From: an uncultured Eubacterium sp.
Lineage (GTDB): Bacteria > Bacillota > Clostridia > Lachnospirales > Lachnospiraceae
Length of the DNA stretch: 64,000 nucleotides
Direction: 5' to 3'
Assembly: GCA_910584595.1 (NCBI GenBank)
Contig: CAJUBQ010000013.1
Coordinates: 7,275-71,274, forward strand
A program made the position numbers and the translations under genes. Under the pieces are notes generated by a model. The model searched no databases, was not told the DNA's origin, and saw only the letters and a program-made list of their open reading frames with translations. Below, in pieces: positions 33,222 to 42,696 of this stretch (position 1 is its first letter; each line of letters begins with the position of its first letter).

Positions 33222-33795
33222 TGTTTTCTTCCTCCTGTATTTTTCTCAAAACGCTCATACACACCTCGGTAATCATTGTACTGATTTCTTCACCTGTAAA
33301 GCGGCACATTTTGGTGGCACAAAGCGATGCAATCCCATGTGTATATATCCAAAGATGACGATATAGCTTTTTTGCGGACAACTCGCTAATTTCGTAATCT
33401 TTCTGGATCGACAAAAGAATATCCTTATAACTTTCATCTATTAAAGGAAGCACACCTGATAAGTCTGGAATTTCTTTTTGCTCCGCCATAAAGAGGAGCT
33501 GAAAAAGTTTTGGCTCATTAACAGAAAAGAGGATATATTGTGTACCCACCCCCTTAAAAGAGTGTTCCGCTGTTAATCCTTTATTGACATATTCTTTATA
33601 CAGAGTTTTAGCAGCTTCGATCATAGCCTGCTGAACTTCCTCCATATTTTTGAATACAGTAAAAATCGGTCTTGCCGAACTGCCTAGATAGATTCCCAAG
33701 GCTCTGGAAGTTAAAGCTTCATATCCGTCTGTCCTGACAATATTTAATGCGGCTTCAATAATTTCTGCTTTTGTAAATTTTGCTTTCGGTGGCAT
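33214..33795 (-). CDS. TetR-family regulator
   Basis: 193 residues, helix-turn-helix at 8-55 (AEIIEAALNIVRTDGYEALTSRALG, then SSARPIFTVFKNMEEV), followed by an all-helical ligand domain with a WHG-like tail. GGAGGAG ribosome site, and a TTGACT-16-TATAAT promoter. First gene of the exporter operon, which it presumably represses until a ligand binds. Confidence 0.9.
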   Translation of the reverse strand: MPPKAKFTKAEIIEAALNIVRTDGYEALTSRALGIYLGSSARPIFTVFKNMEEVQQAMIEAAKTLYKEYVNKGLTAEHSFKGVGTQYILFSVNEPKLFQLLFMAEQKEIPDLSGVLPLIDESYKDILLSIQKDYEISELSAKKLYRHLWIYTHGIASLCATKMCRFTGEEISTMITEVCMSVLRKIQEEENND

Positions 33796-33842
33796 TTTTA
33801 CTCCTCCTCAAATTAAATCAAGCGTTTTGCATCATATGTTTT

Positions 33843-33870
33843 ATTATAATCGAAATCCTCAAAAAGTCAA
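33843..33870 (-). promoter_or_regulatory. Promoter of the tetR-ABC-FtsX operon
   Basis: On the minus strand TTGACT (33870-33865), 16 bases, TATAAT (33848-33843). Confidence 0.65.
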
Positions 33871-33990
33871 TAGGCTGCCTTTGAGAATTATTTTTAGGAA
33901 TAAAGAGAGCCGACAAACTAAGATTTCTCACAGAGAGTATCAGAAAAGTCTGAGAAACAGGGTAAGCGTACGAAAGTGCGACTTTCGGTT

Positions 33991-34686
33991 TTACGCTATA
34001 TATAGGGGAGCGCACAAACGACAAGCCCCTATTATTTTTTTGAAAAATCCCCCAAGTAAAGTTACACTATCTTGTTTTACCCGTTCATAAAATCTGCGTT
34101 CATTTTTGTAATTTTCAATAACCTCTTTCGAAGGCAATTCTTTATTATATTTATCTAACATTTCCTGATTAATAAGATGCCTTACTTTATCTGGCACATC
34201 TTCCATTGATAATTCCATATAGTCACAATCAATATCAATCAAATTTCCTTCAAAAAAAGGAATCTTAAAATTAGTAGTTCCATTCTTTTAGCAGCTACTT
34301 CATTCTTAAATTCTTGCAGTCTTTCCCGCTTATTTATATCTTTCTCCATCTTGTCTTTGGTAACTGCAACCTTTTTTTCATCCACAAGAAATGCCAAAAC
34401 TGGTATTTCCTGACTAACAGCATATCTATACTCCTTTTGCGTATAACTAATACCTGCATCCTCTCCACCATTTATAATACTTCCATAACAAAATCCCATA
34501 ATCAAAACATAATAATCCGAATTATCAATTGACTCTTTGATTTTTCCCACTGTTCCTCATCAGCAGCGCTAAATATTTCCATTCCGACTGGAAATTGATT
34601 CATAGAAAGAATAGTATCTTGCACTTTTTTTCTTTCTTTAAATCCTCATAAGTAGAACTTATAAAAACTTGGTATTTCTTTTCCAT
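33991..34686 (-). pseudogene. DUF4062-domain gene, frameshifted
   Basis: From the ATG at 34686 the frames together give MEKKYQVFISSTYEDLKKEK, then QFPVGMEIFSAADEEQWEK, then ESIDNSDYYVLIMGFCYGS and YTQKEYRYAVSQEIPVLAF, the standard DUF4062 order. Frame changes occur near 34620 and 34540, and a third near 34270 before DCDYMELSMEDVPDKVRHL. DUF4062 proteins are sensor-like N-terminal modules often found in defence or signalling proteins. Here the gene is short and broken. Confidence 0.7.
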
Positions 34687-35294
34687 TATAATATCTCTCC
34701 ATGTATATTTTGTAATAAACCAAACACTTTGTTGCTATGTTCCATTCAGGTCTTTGTCACTAATAAATTTACGATTGACTAATCTTTAATATATTACTAT
34801 GTTTATGGCATACGCCATTTTATATTTCATCTATCCAAGCCATACTCTTTATTCTGCTTCAGTTAATGTAATGTCACTACTCTTGACACCACAATCATTC
34901 ATAGTTCCATCCTGCCTTAAACTCTATGCAGATTCTAATTTTTGCTCGCCCCTCTCCGCACTCAGACAAAAATCCCTCCTCCTTCCTCTCCTCTTACTTC
35001 TCCTTTTCCCCTCTGCAACCCCATCAGAATCCTCTCTTCCCTCTGGTTTCATGTCCTGTTTAGCCATGAAACTAACTCACAGAATTCTCATAAATACTGC
35101 ATTTAGAAGCAATTTCCTCTGTATTACACACTTTTCTACACAACTACTGCATCCTTTTTCTCCCTCTTTTCCATCCCTCTCACTTCTGCCTTTTTAAGCC
35201 GAAAAAAGCTACAACCCCAGTATTTTCAAGGGTTTAAGGTGGATTAGGAAGAAGCTCTTTTAACCCAAGGTCTTATATTTTTATTTATATCCGC
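34687..35294. other. 600-base stretch without a gene
   Basis: A pyrimidine-rich plus strand (34910-35200, runs of CTTCCTC and CCTCTTCC). A plus-strand reading of 132 residues has no ribosome site and biased composition; I do not accept it. A minus-strand reading of about 46 charged residues (MAKQDMKPEGREDSDG) may be a mobile-element remnant. Confidence 0.5.
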
Positions 35295-35516
35295 TCAGCA
35301 AAAATTATAATCTGCCGTCAGCAAAAAAAAGTTTTGCAGGAACAATATTTTTGAATGTATCACTTTTGTACGATAGCCGCCTGTCCTGTCCGAAAGATAC
35401 CAAATCTCTGTGGTATTTTCGTTTATCTGAAAACCCTTACAAAAAGCGTCAATAATTTTGGCTGTGTTGCTTTTGTTCTGCGGACGTGCAGCGCCGCTAA
35501 TAATTGTTAAGTGCAT
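35295..35516 (-). pseudogene. NAD(P)H-dependent FMN reductase, truncated
   Basis: Begins MHLTIISGAARPQNKSNTAK, the FMN-phosphate loop of the flavodoxin-like reductase family, with GGAGG upstream and a 10-base overlap with the preceding flavodoxin gene. After EIWYLSDR the family pattern stops and 20 unrelated residues lead to a stop, so most of the protein is missing. Confidence 0.65.
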
Positions 35517-35974
35517 AACGATACCTCCCTACATTTTTCAACAGGAAATGCGCCTATGCTTATTCCATCTAAATTCAAGGCAAACCGACCTAACCAGTGT
35601 TCCATGTACTCTGCATCCGCAATGCCGAAGTATACAAGTCCAAACCGGTACTTCTTTTCATAGCGTGGGACGTGGCGCATCTGCCCGTCTACAATATTCT
35701 TTGCCTTATAGCTGATAAATCCTAACGAAGTATCAGAAATAATAATTGTTGTGTCATGCTGCAAGCAGGCTTTCAAAATCTGCTCATAATCATCTTTCAC
35801 TGCACAAACGCCCGACGTCCTTAACCAGCAGGCATTATACCCGATACAAGGTATTATTTTCATTTTCGCAGTATGGAAAATGGTATGTACAGGTGTTTTC
35901 GCTGATAAATGTCGGATTGCGTCTTTCACCGCCAGATCATCTTCCTCTAAAGTGTTTATAATCAATAAGCTCAT
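35507..35974 (-). CDS. Flavodoxin-like NAD(P)H-dependent oxidoreductase, internal gap
   Basis: 155 residues. CIGYNACWLRTSGVCAVKDD is the typical C-x-x-C-x-x-x-x-G-x-C segment of iron-sulfur-flavoprotein-like reductases; DTTIIISDTSLGFISYKAKNIVD and YRFGLVYFG follow. Compared with the family pattern about 15 residues between KNIVD and GQMRHVP seem absent, possibly an in-frame deletion. GGAGGAAG ribosome site. Coupled to the truncated FMN reductase. May no longer be active. Confidence 0.65.
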   Translation of the reverse strand: MSLLIINTLEEDDLAVKDAIRHLSAKTPVHTIFHTAKMKIIPCIGYNACWLRTSGVCAVKDDYEQILKACLQHDTTIIISDTSLGFISYKAKNIVDGQMRHVPRYEKKYRFGLVYFGIADAEYMEHWLGRFALNLDGISIGAFPVEKCREVSLCT

Positions 35975-36009
35975 TTCTTCCTCCGATTTTTCTTTGTATG
36001 CATCATCCC

Positions 36010-36369
36010 CTACTCGGCATATAGTTCTAAAAATGATGTTATTTTCCCATGAGTATATTCGCCCTCAATCAGCCCAAATTCTGGGTCATAATATTTATTA
36101 TCATACAATAGCGTCCAATGCGTATATCCCGCATCTGTATGAACCGTCAGAATCGAATACTTGTAGGGAACAGGATTCTTCTTGGAAATCCTTTTATTTC
36201 TTTCAGCGTGTCCAATGCCGTAAACATCAAGTATCTCTATCAGTTGACCGATACTCGTAGCTCCGTCAGTTTTCATATCCTTTATTACTTCCTCAACGCT
36301 TTTCCCTGCAATCATGGCAATACACGCCTGTCCGCACGTAGAAAAAGTAGGCTGCATAATTAACTTCAT
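36010..36369 (-). CDS. C39-like cysteine peptidase domain protein
   Basis: 119 residues with the papain-like triad pattern: Cys12 in FSTCGQAC with Gln6 before it, His84 in THWTLLYD and Asp95 in KYYDP. It lacks a signal peptide and transporter domains, so it is a stand-alone C39-like enzyme of unknown target, found beside HTH regulators in Firmicutes. GGGGAA-type ribosome site. Directly follows the XRE-GyrI-like regulator gene. Confidence 0.75.
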   Translation of the reverse strand: MKLIMQPTFSTCGQACIAMIAGKSVEEVIKDMKTDGATSIGQLIEILDVYGIGHAERNKRISKKNPVPYKYSILTVHTDAGYTHWTLLYDNKYYDPEFGLIEGEYTHGKITSFLELYAE

Positions 36370-36389
36370 CTATCATTCCCCCTCGTAAT

Positions 36390-37124
36390 TTATGAAAAAT
36401 TTGTAAAGCTTTTTGTCTTGGAAACGCTGTCCACATGGATATATACATCCATACAGGTAACGCTTCCTTTTTCATAAACATACTCAAAACAGGATAAAAC
36501 ATCCTCCTTCGGTTCTTCACAAAATCCATTTGCGGCTAAATACTCCATTATTTTTTTATAACCGCCACGGATACGGTCTACCGCCATAAAAGGGTGATAA
36601 ATTGTTATCACTGCATAGTCGGCTTCTTTTTGAACAGCATATTCCACTCCCGGATATTTTGTTTCAAATCCTTCCGGCAGAATATAAGCTGCCACGTATC
36701 CGTGAATGCCAAATCTGGTAGTCATCTCAGGCGGGACAAACGGGAAATCCCATCCAATCCTCATTGCATTCGGCGAAACTTTCAGCAGACCAGACCGCCG
36801 TGCCCAGTTTTCCATATATGCATTTACATCATCTTCCGGATTCGGTGAGAGCATTACATATCTTGCCATCTGAAATGCTTCTACCTTTTTTACAACTATT
36901 TCTGAATAAACTGCATCACCGGCACTCATATCTTCCTTGACCAAAGCGTCCAGTTTACAGGCAAACAAATCGCTTAAAGCCACGATCTTATCCAGTTCGG
37001 GAATCGCTTCATCTGCCTCCCATTTCGATATTGTCTGGCGGGAAACAGACATCATTTCAGCTAACTGTTCCTGTGTAATCTTCTTCTGCTTCCTCAAATG
37101 TTGAATGTTTGGTCCTAAATTCAT
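36390..37124 (-). CDS. XRE regulator with GyrI-like effector domain
   Basis: 244 residues from the second ATG at 37124, which has GGAGG at a normal distance (the first ATG is 3 bases from it). Residues 1-60: NIQHLRKQKKITQEQLAEMMSVSRQTISKWEADEAIPELDKI, a Cro/C1 domain. From about 78 a GyrI/BmrR-type effector domain (MRIGWDFPFVPPEMTTRFGIHGYVAAY; YAVITIYHPF). Likely a ligand-responsive regulator, for example of drug response. Confidence 0.85.
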   Translation of the reverse strand: MNLGPNIQHLRKQKKITQEQLAEMMSVSRQTISKWEADEAIPELDKIVALSDLFACKLDALVKEDMSAGDAVYSEIVVKKVEAFQMARYVMLSPNPEDDVNAYMENWARRSGLLKVSPNAMRIGWDFPFVPPEMTTRFGIHGYVAAYILPEGFETKYPGVEYAVQKEADYAVITIYHPFMAVDRIRGGYKKIMEYLAANGFCEEPKEDVLSCFEYVYEKGSVTCMDVYIHVDSVSKTKSFTNFS

Positions 37125-37237
37125 AATCATTTTCCTCCATTTATGTTGATGACATATTTAATTTACTGTTTGAATATAACAGAGTAATAAAGGAAATTCT
37201 ACCATACCAAAAGCAACATTCAAGGAGATAATGTCAA

Positions 37238-37611
37238 CTAACGGTTTACATCATCATTTTTCTCCTTCATAAACCAGTGCATACCATAATCGCCAAGCCA
37301 GTTTATTGTTGCCACTGCCCTGTCTTTATGGCGTACAATGAAGGACTTTGTGCTGTTCCTAATGGCAGGGTTCATCTGTTCCTCCGCAGGGCAGCTCCAG
37401 CCTACAGATGCGAATAATTCTGAAAATTCTACCGCCCGCATATCCTGACTCACTGTATAATAATCAATGTCAAGTGCCCGCAAAATCCTTAATTCCCTGA
37501 TTTTCCTTTCTTCAAGACATTGAATATATCCCTCATAACCGGAAAGGTTCTTTTCTTTTCCATACCCCTGTGCGGTATGATAATCGATAACAGCATTCAG
37601 CCTGTAAATGC
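37238..37611 (-). pseudogene. Fused fragment ending in an acetyltransferase-like piece
   Basis: An open frame without start: RLNAVIDYHTAQGYGKEKN and GYIQCLEERKIREL, then DMRAVEFSELFASVGWSCP and SFIVRHKDRAVATINWLGDYGMHWF. The last part looks like the beginning of a GNAT domain (GDYGMHWFM), cut at the end. The upstream edge is fused to the DUF3788 remnant. A deletion junction has joined parts of different genes. Confidence 0.5.
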
Positions 37612-37833
37612 ACCATTTTCAGCAAAGATGTTACATATAAGCTTTTTCTTTTTGTAATGCCCTATTCCCCAACCATATTTATTTCCATAGGGAAAAACAA
37701 CTTTTTTTTCTGTGTCAAAAGAAGATGCTAACCATTCATTAAGTAAGGAAAATCTTTCTGCATTTTCGCCACAAAATTTTGTCATTTTTTCTATGCTGGG
37801 TGTTTCTTGTTTATTGAGCATTCTCTCGTACAT
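37597..37833 (-). pseudogene. DUF3788 protein, truncated
   Basis: ATG at 37833 with AAGGAGG. 78 residues: MYERMLNKQETPSIEKMTKF, FSLLNEWLASSF, VVFPYGNKYGWGIGHYKKKKLICNIFAENGAF, all matching the first half of DUF3788 proteins (about 140 residues). It ends abruptly at the junction with the next fragment. Confidence 0.7.
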
Positions 37834-37859
37834 AAATACCTCCTTTTCGTCTTTGTCTT

Positions 37860-37960
37860 CTATGCTGCAAGATGTTTCTGCGTATCCTCCGTCATATACT
37901 GACCAAGATATTCGTCCCGGTGCGGCATTGCAATATGGAGCTTCCTGTATAATGTAAAGC
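37860..37960 (-). pseudogene. C-terminal gene fragment next to the IS110 element
   Basis: A frame reading YRKLHIAMPHRDEYLGQYM then TEDTQKHLAA ends just before the DUF3788 ribosome site. It has no start on this side because the IS110 element begins upstream. Gene identity unknown. Confidence 0.4.
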
Positions 37961-38056
37961 ATCAGGAGGTTGACCAAAAAAGATACCTCAGGTAAATTTA
38001 GATAGTTACTGACCTGCCAGTTGGTAAAAATCTAAAGAATACGAGAGGTACTTAAA

Positions 38057-39496
38057 ATGAATGGTAAATCTAAAACAGCAAAAAATCAAGCAAATACAAA
38101 AAATAAGATTGAAAATATCGTGTCAAAAGAGGAGCTGGACAAAAAAATAGAGTCTGTGATGAAAAAACTGAAATCATCCACATGGAGGGAACTTGAAACA
38201 AATGGGAAATTTACAAAAAATGACAAGCTGACATTCATCAGCGATGAAATGCTGATAATCGGATGTGATATAGGCTGCGAGACACATTATATAAGGGCAG
38301 TTGACGCAAGAGGCCGTGAACTCAGCAGGGGCGCATTCGCATTCAGTAATAATTCAGAAGGTTTCGAGAGCGCAAAACAATGGGCGCTGGAACTGGCGGC
38401 AGCAAACGGCAAGAAGCAGATCGTGCTCGGCCTTGAGCCGACAGGGCATTACTGGTTCTGCCTTGCTGCATGGATGGTTTCCAACGGGATAAGCGTTGTA
38501 CAGGTCAACCCTTATGCGGTAAAGCAGACAAAAGAAATTGAGGACAACAGCCAGAGGAAAGATGACAGAAAAGACCCAAAGCTGATAGCGAACCTTGTGA
38601 AAGACGGGAATTACGGGATGCCATACCTTCCACAGGGGGTGTATGCGGACCTGAGGCGGCTTTCCATGTTCAGGGATCAGCTGACAGAAGACCGTGTGCG
38701 GGATATCAACAGGCTGCACCGGGAGTTAAAGATTTATTTTCCAGAATACCAGGAAGCGTTTGGAAAACTGGACGGGGCATTTACATTGGAAGTCTTAAAA
38801 AAGGCGCCGTTTCCGGAAGATATCCTGGCGCTTGGGGAAGATGGCCTGAAAGAAATCTGGCGTGCGGCAAAGCTGAAAGGGGCCAGTTACAGCAAAGCAG
38901 GCAGGATCATCCGTTATGCCGGGGAAAGCGTAGGGCTGACGGATGGGACGGAAGCCGGGAAAAGGGCAGTCAGATGGTTTGCGGAAAAAATTATGGAGAT
39001 TTCCAGGCAGATGAAGGAAGTGGAAGACACGCTGCATGAAAAATGCATGGAGATGCCATGTGCAGAAAACATACTGGAAATGCCTGGCATAGGGGAAAAA
39101 ATCCTGTCGGGGATATTAGCGGAAATGGGAGATATTGACAGGTTTGATGATGTGAGGGAGATCCAGAAGCTGAGCGGGATGGGCCTTGTGGCATGCAGTT
39201 CCGGGAAACATAAAGTGGAAACAAAGATCAGCCACAGGGGGCGCAAAAAACTCAGGTGCTGGCTGTTCCAGGCGGCCAAGTCCGCAGTGGCACACTCGGC
39301 GGAATTCAAAACACTGCATATGTATTACACGACAAGGGCAGACAATCCATTGAAGAAAATGCAGTCGCTGATTGTGATAGCCTGCAAGATCCTGAGGGTG
39401 TTTTATGCGATCCTGAAACATGGGACAGAATATGATCCGGAAAAGATGATGAAGGAAATTAAACATCCAGCAGCAGGAAAGGACGCAGTGGCATAA
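38057..39496 (+). CDS. IS110-family DEDD transposase
   Basis: 479 residues. RuvC-like DEDD domain: Asp71 in IIGCDIGCETH, Glu127 in LGLEPTGHYW, Asp170 and Asp173 in RKDDRKDPKLIA. The C-terminal Tnp_20 domain follows: EMPGIGEKILSGILAEMGDI, LSGMGL and the catalytic-serine region LFQAAKSAVAHSAEF. Preceded by a GAGAGGT ribosome site. The N-terminal 60-residue Lys-rich extension is longer than usual. IS110 enzymes use a bridge RNA from a non-coding flank to choose target and donor DNA. The gene is intact and could be active. Confidence 0.93.
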   Translation: MNGKSKTAKNQANTKNKIENIVSKEELDKKIESVMKKLKSSTWRELETNGKFTKNDKLTFISDEMLIIGCDIGCETHYIRAVDARGRELSRGAFAFSNNSEGFESAKQWALELAAANGKKQIVLGLEPTGHYWFCLAAWMVSNGISVVQVNPYAVKQTKEIEDNSQRKDDRKDPKLIANLVKDGNYGMPYLPQGVYADLRRLSMFRDQLTEDRVRDINRLHRELKIYFPEYQEAFGKLDGAFTLEVLKKAPFPEDILALGEDGLKEIWRAAKLKGASYSKAGRIIRYAGESVGLTDGTEAGKRAVRWFAEKIMEISRQMKEVEDTLHEKCMEMPCAENILEMPGIGEKILSGILAEMGDIDRFDDVREIQKLSGMGLVACSSGKHKVETKISHRGRKKLRCWLFQAAKSAVAHSAEFKTLHMYYTTRADNPLKKMQSLIVIACKILRVFYAILKHGTEYDPEKMMKEIKHPAAGKDAVA

Positions 39497-40007
39497 ATGT
39501 TCAGACAGGATAAAAGAAAAACGGAAAGAACATAATCCATATGTACAGTTCCAGAGCCCTGGCAGGAACCTTCCTGTGGTGCAGAGATCTGCCAGGGTTC
39601 TGGAAAAGAAACCCGTTCATGATGGCGTTGCAGCAACGGCATCCACAGCAGAAGTCTGCCAGCGTCTAAAAATGGCACAGCACCCACTGACAGAGTCAGT
39701 GCCATTGAAGATCAGGCAGGGTTGGTAATTAATTAATAAACAGGAAAAACAAGAGCCGCAGCTGGCAGGAGTGTTCACCGTGGGGCTTAGACCCCGTCAA
39801 GGAGCTTAGCCGGCACCCGGTGTATGGACAGGCGGGACGAAGGAAGTTGGAACATGATTCCATTAGACACGGAAGGTTCGCCGCTATAGCTGTCAGGGCA
39901 CACATGGCATTTATAATTATAGTACAAAGGATGCTTTATTAGTGTACCTTATTATAGCTGTTCAGTACAAGATACTATGACTGTCCATCACCATATGCCT
40001 TGTTTTT
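39497..40007 (+). ncRNA. Candidate bridge-RNA region of the IS110 element
   Basis: A 510-base non-coding flank downstream of the transposase with several hairpins, such as GGGG-CTTAGA-CCCC (about 39784-39797), GCACCCGGTG, and a long imperfect pairing around CAGAGATCTGCCAGGGTTC. The upstream flank is only about 70 bases. For IS110-type elements with the long flank downstream (IS1111-like layout) the bridge RNA is encoded there. Exact ends and guide loops are not determined. Confidence 0.4.
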
Positions 40008-40029
40008 CTGAGGTAAATAATTAGTCAAA

Positions 40030-40997
40030 GTCCGAAAAAATAATGATTTAGGACTTGACAGAATAGGAAGGTTTCCGTGCAGTTTAATCCACTCTATGAC
40101 AAACCAAAAGCCAAGCCCCGGCTGTCCGGTTTCCAAATGCCCTTTTCATTAAATGCACCGCCACGCTTCATATAGTCAATGATTTCAGTATTGGATAGTT
40201 TCTCCGCAAGCTCCCAGCGGTTCGGTGATTTCTCCCTGTGACACCCGAACCCGCAGGAAACGCACCCTGTCCTGTCACATCCGGTAGTATCAAAAACAGG
40301 CTTGCCGACATCAGATATCCCCATATCCATTGTATTACCCTGCGGCTGTGCTTCCCCAAAATCTGCCGTGACCTCTCCGTACACGTCCGCAATCGGGATA
40401 TGACTGTTGAAAATATATTCCAATACGTCCTGCTCCGTCCAGAATGACATCGGATTACTGATCGGGCTTTTCATGTCAAAACCGTTGCACCCGTTTTTGA
40501 GCCAGTTCGTTGTCCGCAGCCTGCTTTCACTTGCCATCTGCGCCGTCATGGGCATTTTTCCCGTCCTTTTTGCGTAGCCGTGCATGGGGGATTTTTTCAT
40601 AATGGAACAGCAGTGATCCGCTATTTCAAAGGGCGCTTCCAAAAAGAATTTGTAGCGCTTCTTGTTATACATCTTGGAATATTCCGATGTTTACGCACCG
40701 TTCTCTTTATGCGGATATTTCCCCTGCATGATTAGGTATCGGACGGGTGTTTTTATGTCCGTACTTGGTATTTCCCCGCGGATCAGGCTTTTATATAGTT
40801 CATTTTCCTTATCCTCACGGCGGTCTATTCCAATCAAATCCGCCATATAACTGTGATCTGGGACTTTTCCCCCATGCTCTGCACTTCATACCGTAATAAT
40901 CCACCCATTCCCGTATACGGTACTGTGTCATCCGTATTTTTATGGAAAGCGGGAGGAACTGCATCTGATATAAGTCACTCATTGTATGTTTATTCAT
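40030..40997 (-). pseudogene. PAPS-reductase-like PP-loop gene, broken
   Basis: The pieces, in order, are MNKHTMSDLYQMQFLPLS and YRIREWVDYYG (start at 40997), then DLIGIDRREDKENELYKSLI and IKTPVRYLIMQGKYPHKENG, then a stop, then MYNKKRYKFFLEAPFEIADHCC, KSPMSN-like FWTEQDVLEYIF, TTGCDRTGCVSCGFGCH, and in a new frame GFWFVIEWIKLHG. This is the family order of phage/ICE-type phosphoadenosine phosphosulfate reductase-like proteins. The segment with the SGGKDS loop is deleted and there are at least three frame breaks. The IS110 element adjoins its 3' end. Confidence 0.75.
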
Positions 40998-41073
40998 GTT
41001 TTCCTGTCACTCCTTTCTGCTGCACAGAAAATACCCTCCTGCATTATTTACAGAACGATATTTCAAAACAAAA

Positions 41074-41110
41074 AGGTGTATGATATTGACTTTCTCTTTA
41101 CCATACACCT
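41074..41110 (-). terminator. Terminator behind the GNAT gene
   Basis: AGGTGTATG (41074-41082) pairs with CATACACCT (41102-41110); on the minus strand it is followed by TTTTTG. Confidence 0.7.
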
Positions 41111-41139
41111 AAAGTTTCTGTTACTATGAAATTTTTCTG

Positions 41140-41732
41140 CTAAAGCAGTCTTAACAACTGCACCAGCTCATGCCGGTTTTCCGGATCGGACACTGTTAAT
41201 CGGGTATCAAACTGCCGGAACTTAATGTCCTGATAGAATGTCAGCAGTTTTTCCTCATCGTTTGCTTCAAGGAATACCACCATTCCTCCGCCCATATACT
41301 GCATATCCTCGATTACACTCCATGCCAGTTCGAGAAGCTCTGCACCCGTAATACGCTTACAAAAATCATTTGTGTAATTTTTCCCAATCTGAGCAATCAG
41401 ATACGCCGACATCGTATACGACTTTGTCTGTTCGTCAAATTCACTGATTCTTTTTATCTTTCTTTTCACGGTATTACTTACTGTTTCGTCACGCACCGTC
41501 AACGGTTTCAATGCTATTGTGAAATATCCCACCAAAGCGCCGTCATCCATATCAAGCACTAAATATGTAACCGACTGGTTCTTCCTCGTAAAATCTACGC
41601 TGCTGTTTTTCAAAAAATGTTCAACATCCGGATTCTTAGGGCATGAAATTCGGAGATTATCCTCAATAACTCTGGCTCTCCGACTTTATCATTATCTCCC
41701 TCTGCTAAATACTCACGAATGTTGACAAACAT
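41140..41732 (-). pseudogene. GNAT acetyltransferase (toxin-like), one frameshift
   Basis: From the ATG at 41732: MFVNIREYLAEGDNDKVGEP then LLRIISEF, after which one base appears lost in a T run near 41645 and the frame changes to CPKNPDVEHFLKNSSVDF. The rest is an intact GNAT domain of about 155 residues (YLVLDMDDGALVGYFTIALKPL; SAYLIAQIGKNY; YMGGGMVVFLEANDEEKLLTFY). Similar GNAT proteins sit beside small antitoxin-like proteins on mobile elements, as here. Inactive unless the frameshift is bypassed. Confidence 0.7.
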
Positions 41733-41739
41733 AAATTTG

Positions 41740-41931
41740 TCACTTGCTTCTATTCGCTTTCTCCCTTTTCATCCTAAGAAACATTAAATCATCTTTCCCC
41801 TTTAACTGCCTTGCAGCCACAGGAGTACGAACCGGGCGGTCATTGGCAGACGCTTAAATCGCATCAGCGAACATTTCCACCTGCCGCTTTCCTGATATAA
41901 CAAAGTTCTTAGTAATGCTTGAAGTTGCCAT
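41740..41931 (-). pseudogene. Small antitoxin-like protein with one stop codon
   Basis: From the ATG at 41931 (AGGAGGTG before it): MATSSITKNFVISGKRQVEM, FADAI, stop, ASANDRPVRTPVAARQL, ending at 41740; 63 codons. The internal TAA stands where the family usually has Glu. It lies eight bases before the GNAT gene, as a toxin-antitoxin-like pair, and both partners are damaged. Confidence 0.65.
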
Positions 41932-42003
41932 ATAAACACCTCCTTTATCAGTATGGCTCATTTTTCACTGATTACTCTTTATCAGCACAATTCGCTTACT
42001 TCC

Positions 42004-42261
42004 CTACTCATATTTTACCGACTGTTTTGCAATCGAATTTTTGTGAATTTTATATAACTGCCTCTTTTCCTTTTGTTTTATCCGTTCCGGCTTTCCCACG
42101 CCTGCCACCCGCACCTTATATGCCTCCAGTTTTTCTTTCAGCGATGCCTTTGCAGGCTTGTCAGCAGTTCCGGCTACCAGCTTTAACCCGAGGGGATTGC
42201 CATTTTCTGCTGCGGGACTATGACGGGCATTTTCCACCGGATAAGGCTGCAGTACATCCAC
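42004..42261 (-). pseudogene. Fragment of a mobile-element protein
   Basis: 85 residues rich in Lys, Ala and Glu: NPLGLKLVAGTADKPAKASL, KEKLEAYKVRVAGVGKPERI, KQKEKRQ. This resembles C-terminal tails of conjugative-element proteins, but I cannot name a family. No ribosome site. Confidence 0.35.
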
Positions 42262-42696
42262 CAGCGCTCTGCCTTTTGCTCATCATGTTCTCCTGTCAAG
42301 CAAGGACTAAAAAAATTTACTTTTCGGTGATTGAAAAAGTGCAGGCATAGCCCACACTTTTACGTTGTTCCTGTAGTTGAAAAACCATTTTCAAGCTTTC
42401 AGTATATCTCTATACTGTTTTTGGAATACAGCTTCACATCTGAGCCGGTATTCTTTCAAGATCTTTGCAACACCCTGCAGTATAATCATGTTCAGAAACA
42501 TATAACAGAACTGGGTTTGCCTCTCATCGCTGCATAGAATGCAAAATTTATCCTTTATATTGCCCAGTCTGCCAGATTAATCATCTCCTTATTTTCCTTT
42601 CTGTAGAATCCCTTCCAATCCAGTCTGAACATTTCATCTCATCACCCGATCTTTCGCATATTGTAACATCTACGAAACGATGCCAACAAATTCTTA
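42262..42696. other. Gene-free interval with a possible terminator
   Basis: Only short broken frames. AAAAGTG (42335-42341) and CACTTTT (42355-42361) with GGC/GCC inside form a hairpin with internal CA/CA loop, possibly a terminator. Confidence 0.4.

Larger units (their letters stand above)
37988..40018 (+). mobile_element. IS110-family insertion sequence
   Basis: About 2.0 kb with a single transposase gene, 70 bases of upstream and about 520 bases of downstream non-coding DNA. CTCAGGTAAAT (37988-37998) on the left and CTGAGGTAAAT (40008-40018) on the right match at 10 of 11 positions and may mark the core at both ends. Gene fragments adjoin both sides. Borders are estimated. Confidence 0.6.

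Noticed and set aside
34799..35197. 132-residue open frame on the plus strand
   Set aside because: Composition is skewed by a pyrimidine-rich strand, no ribosome site, no domain pattern.
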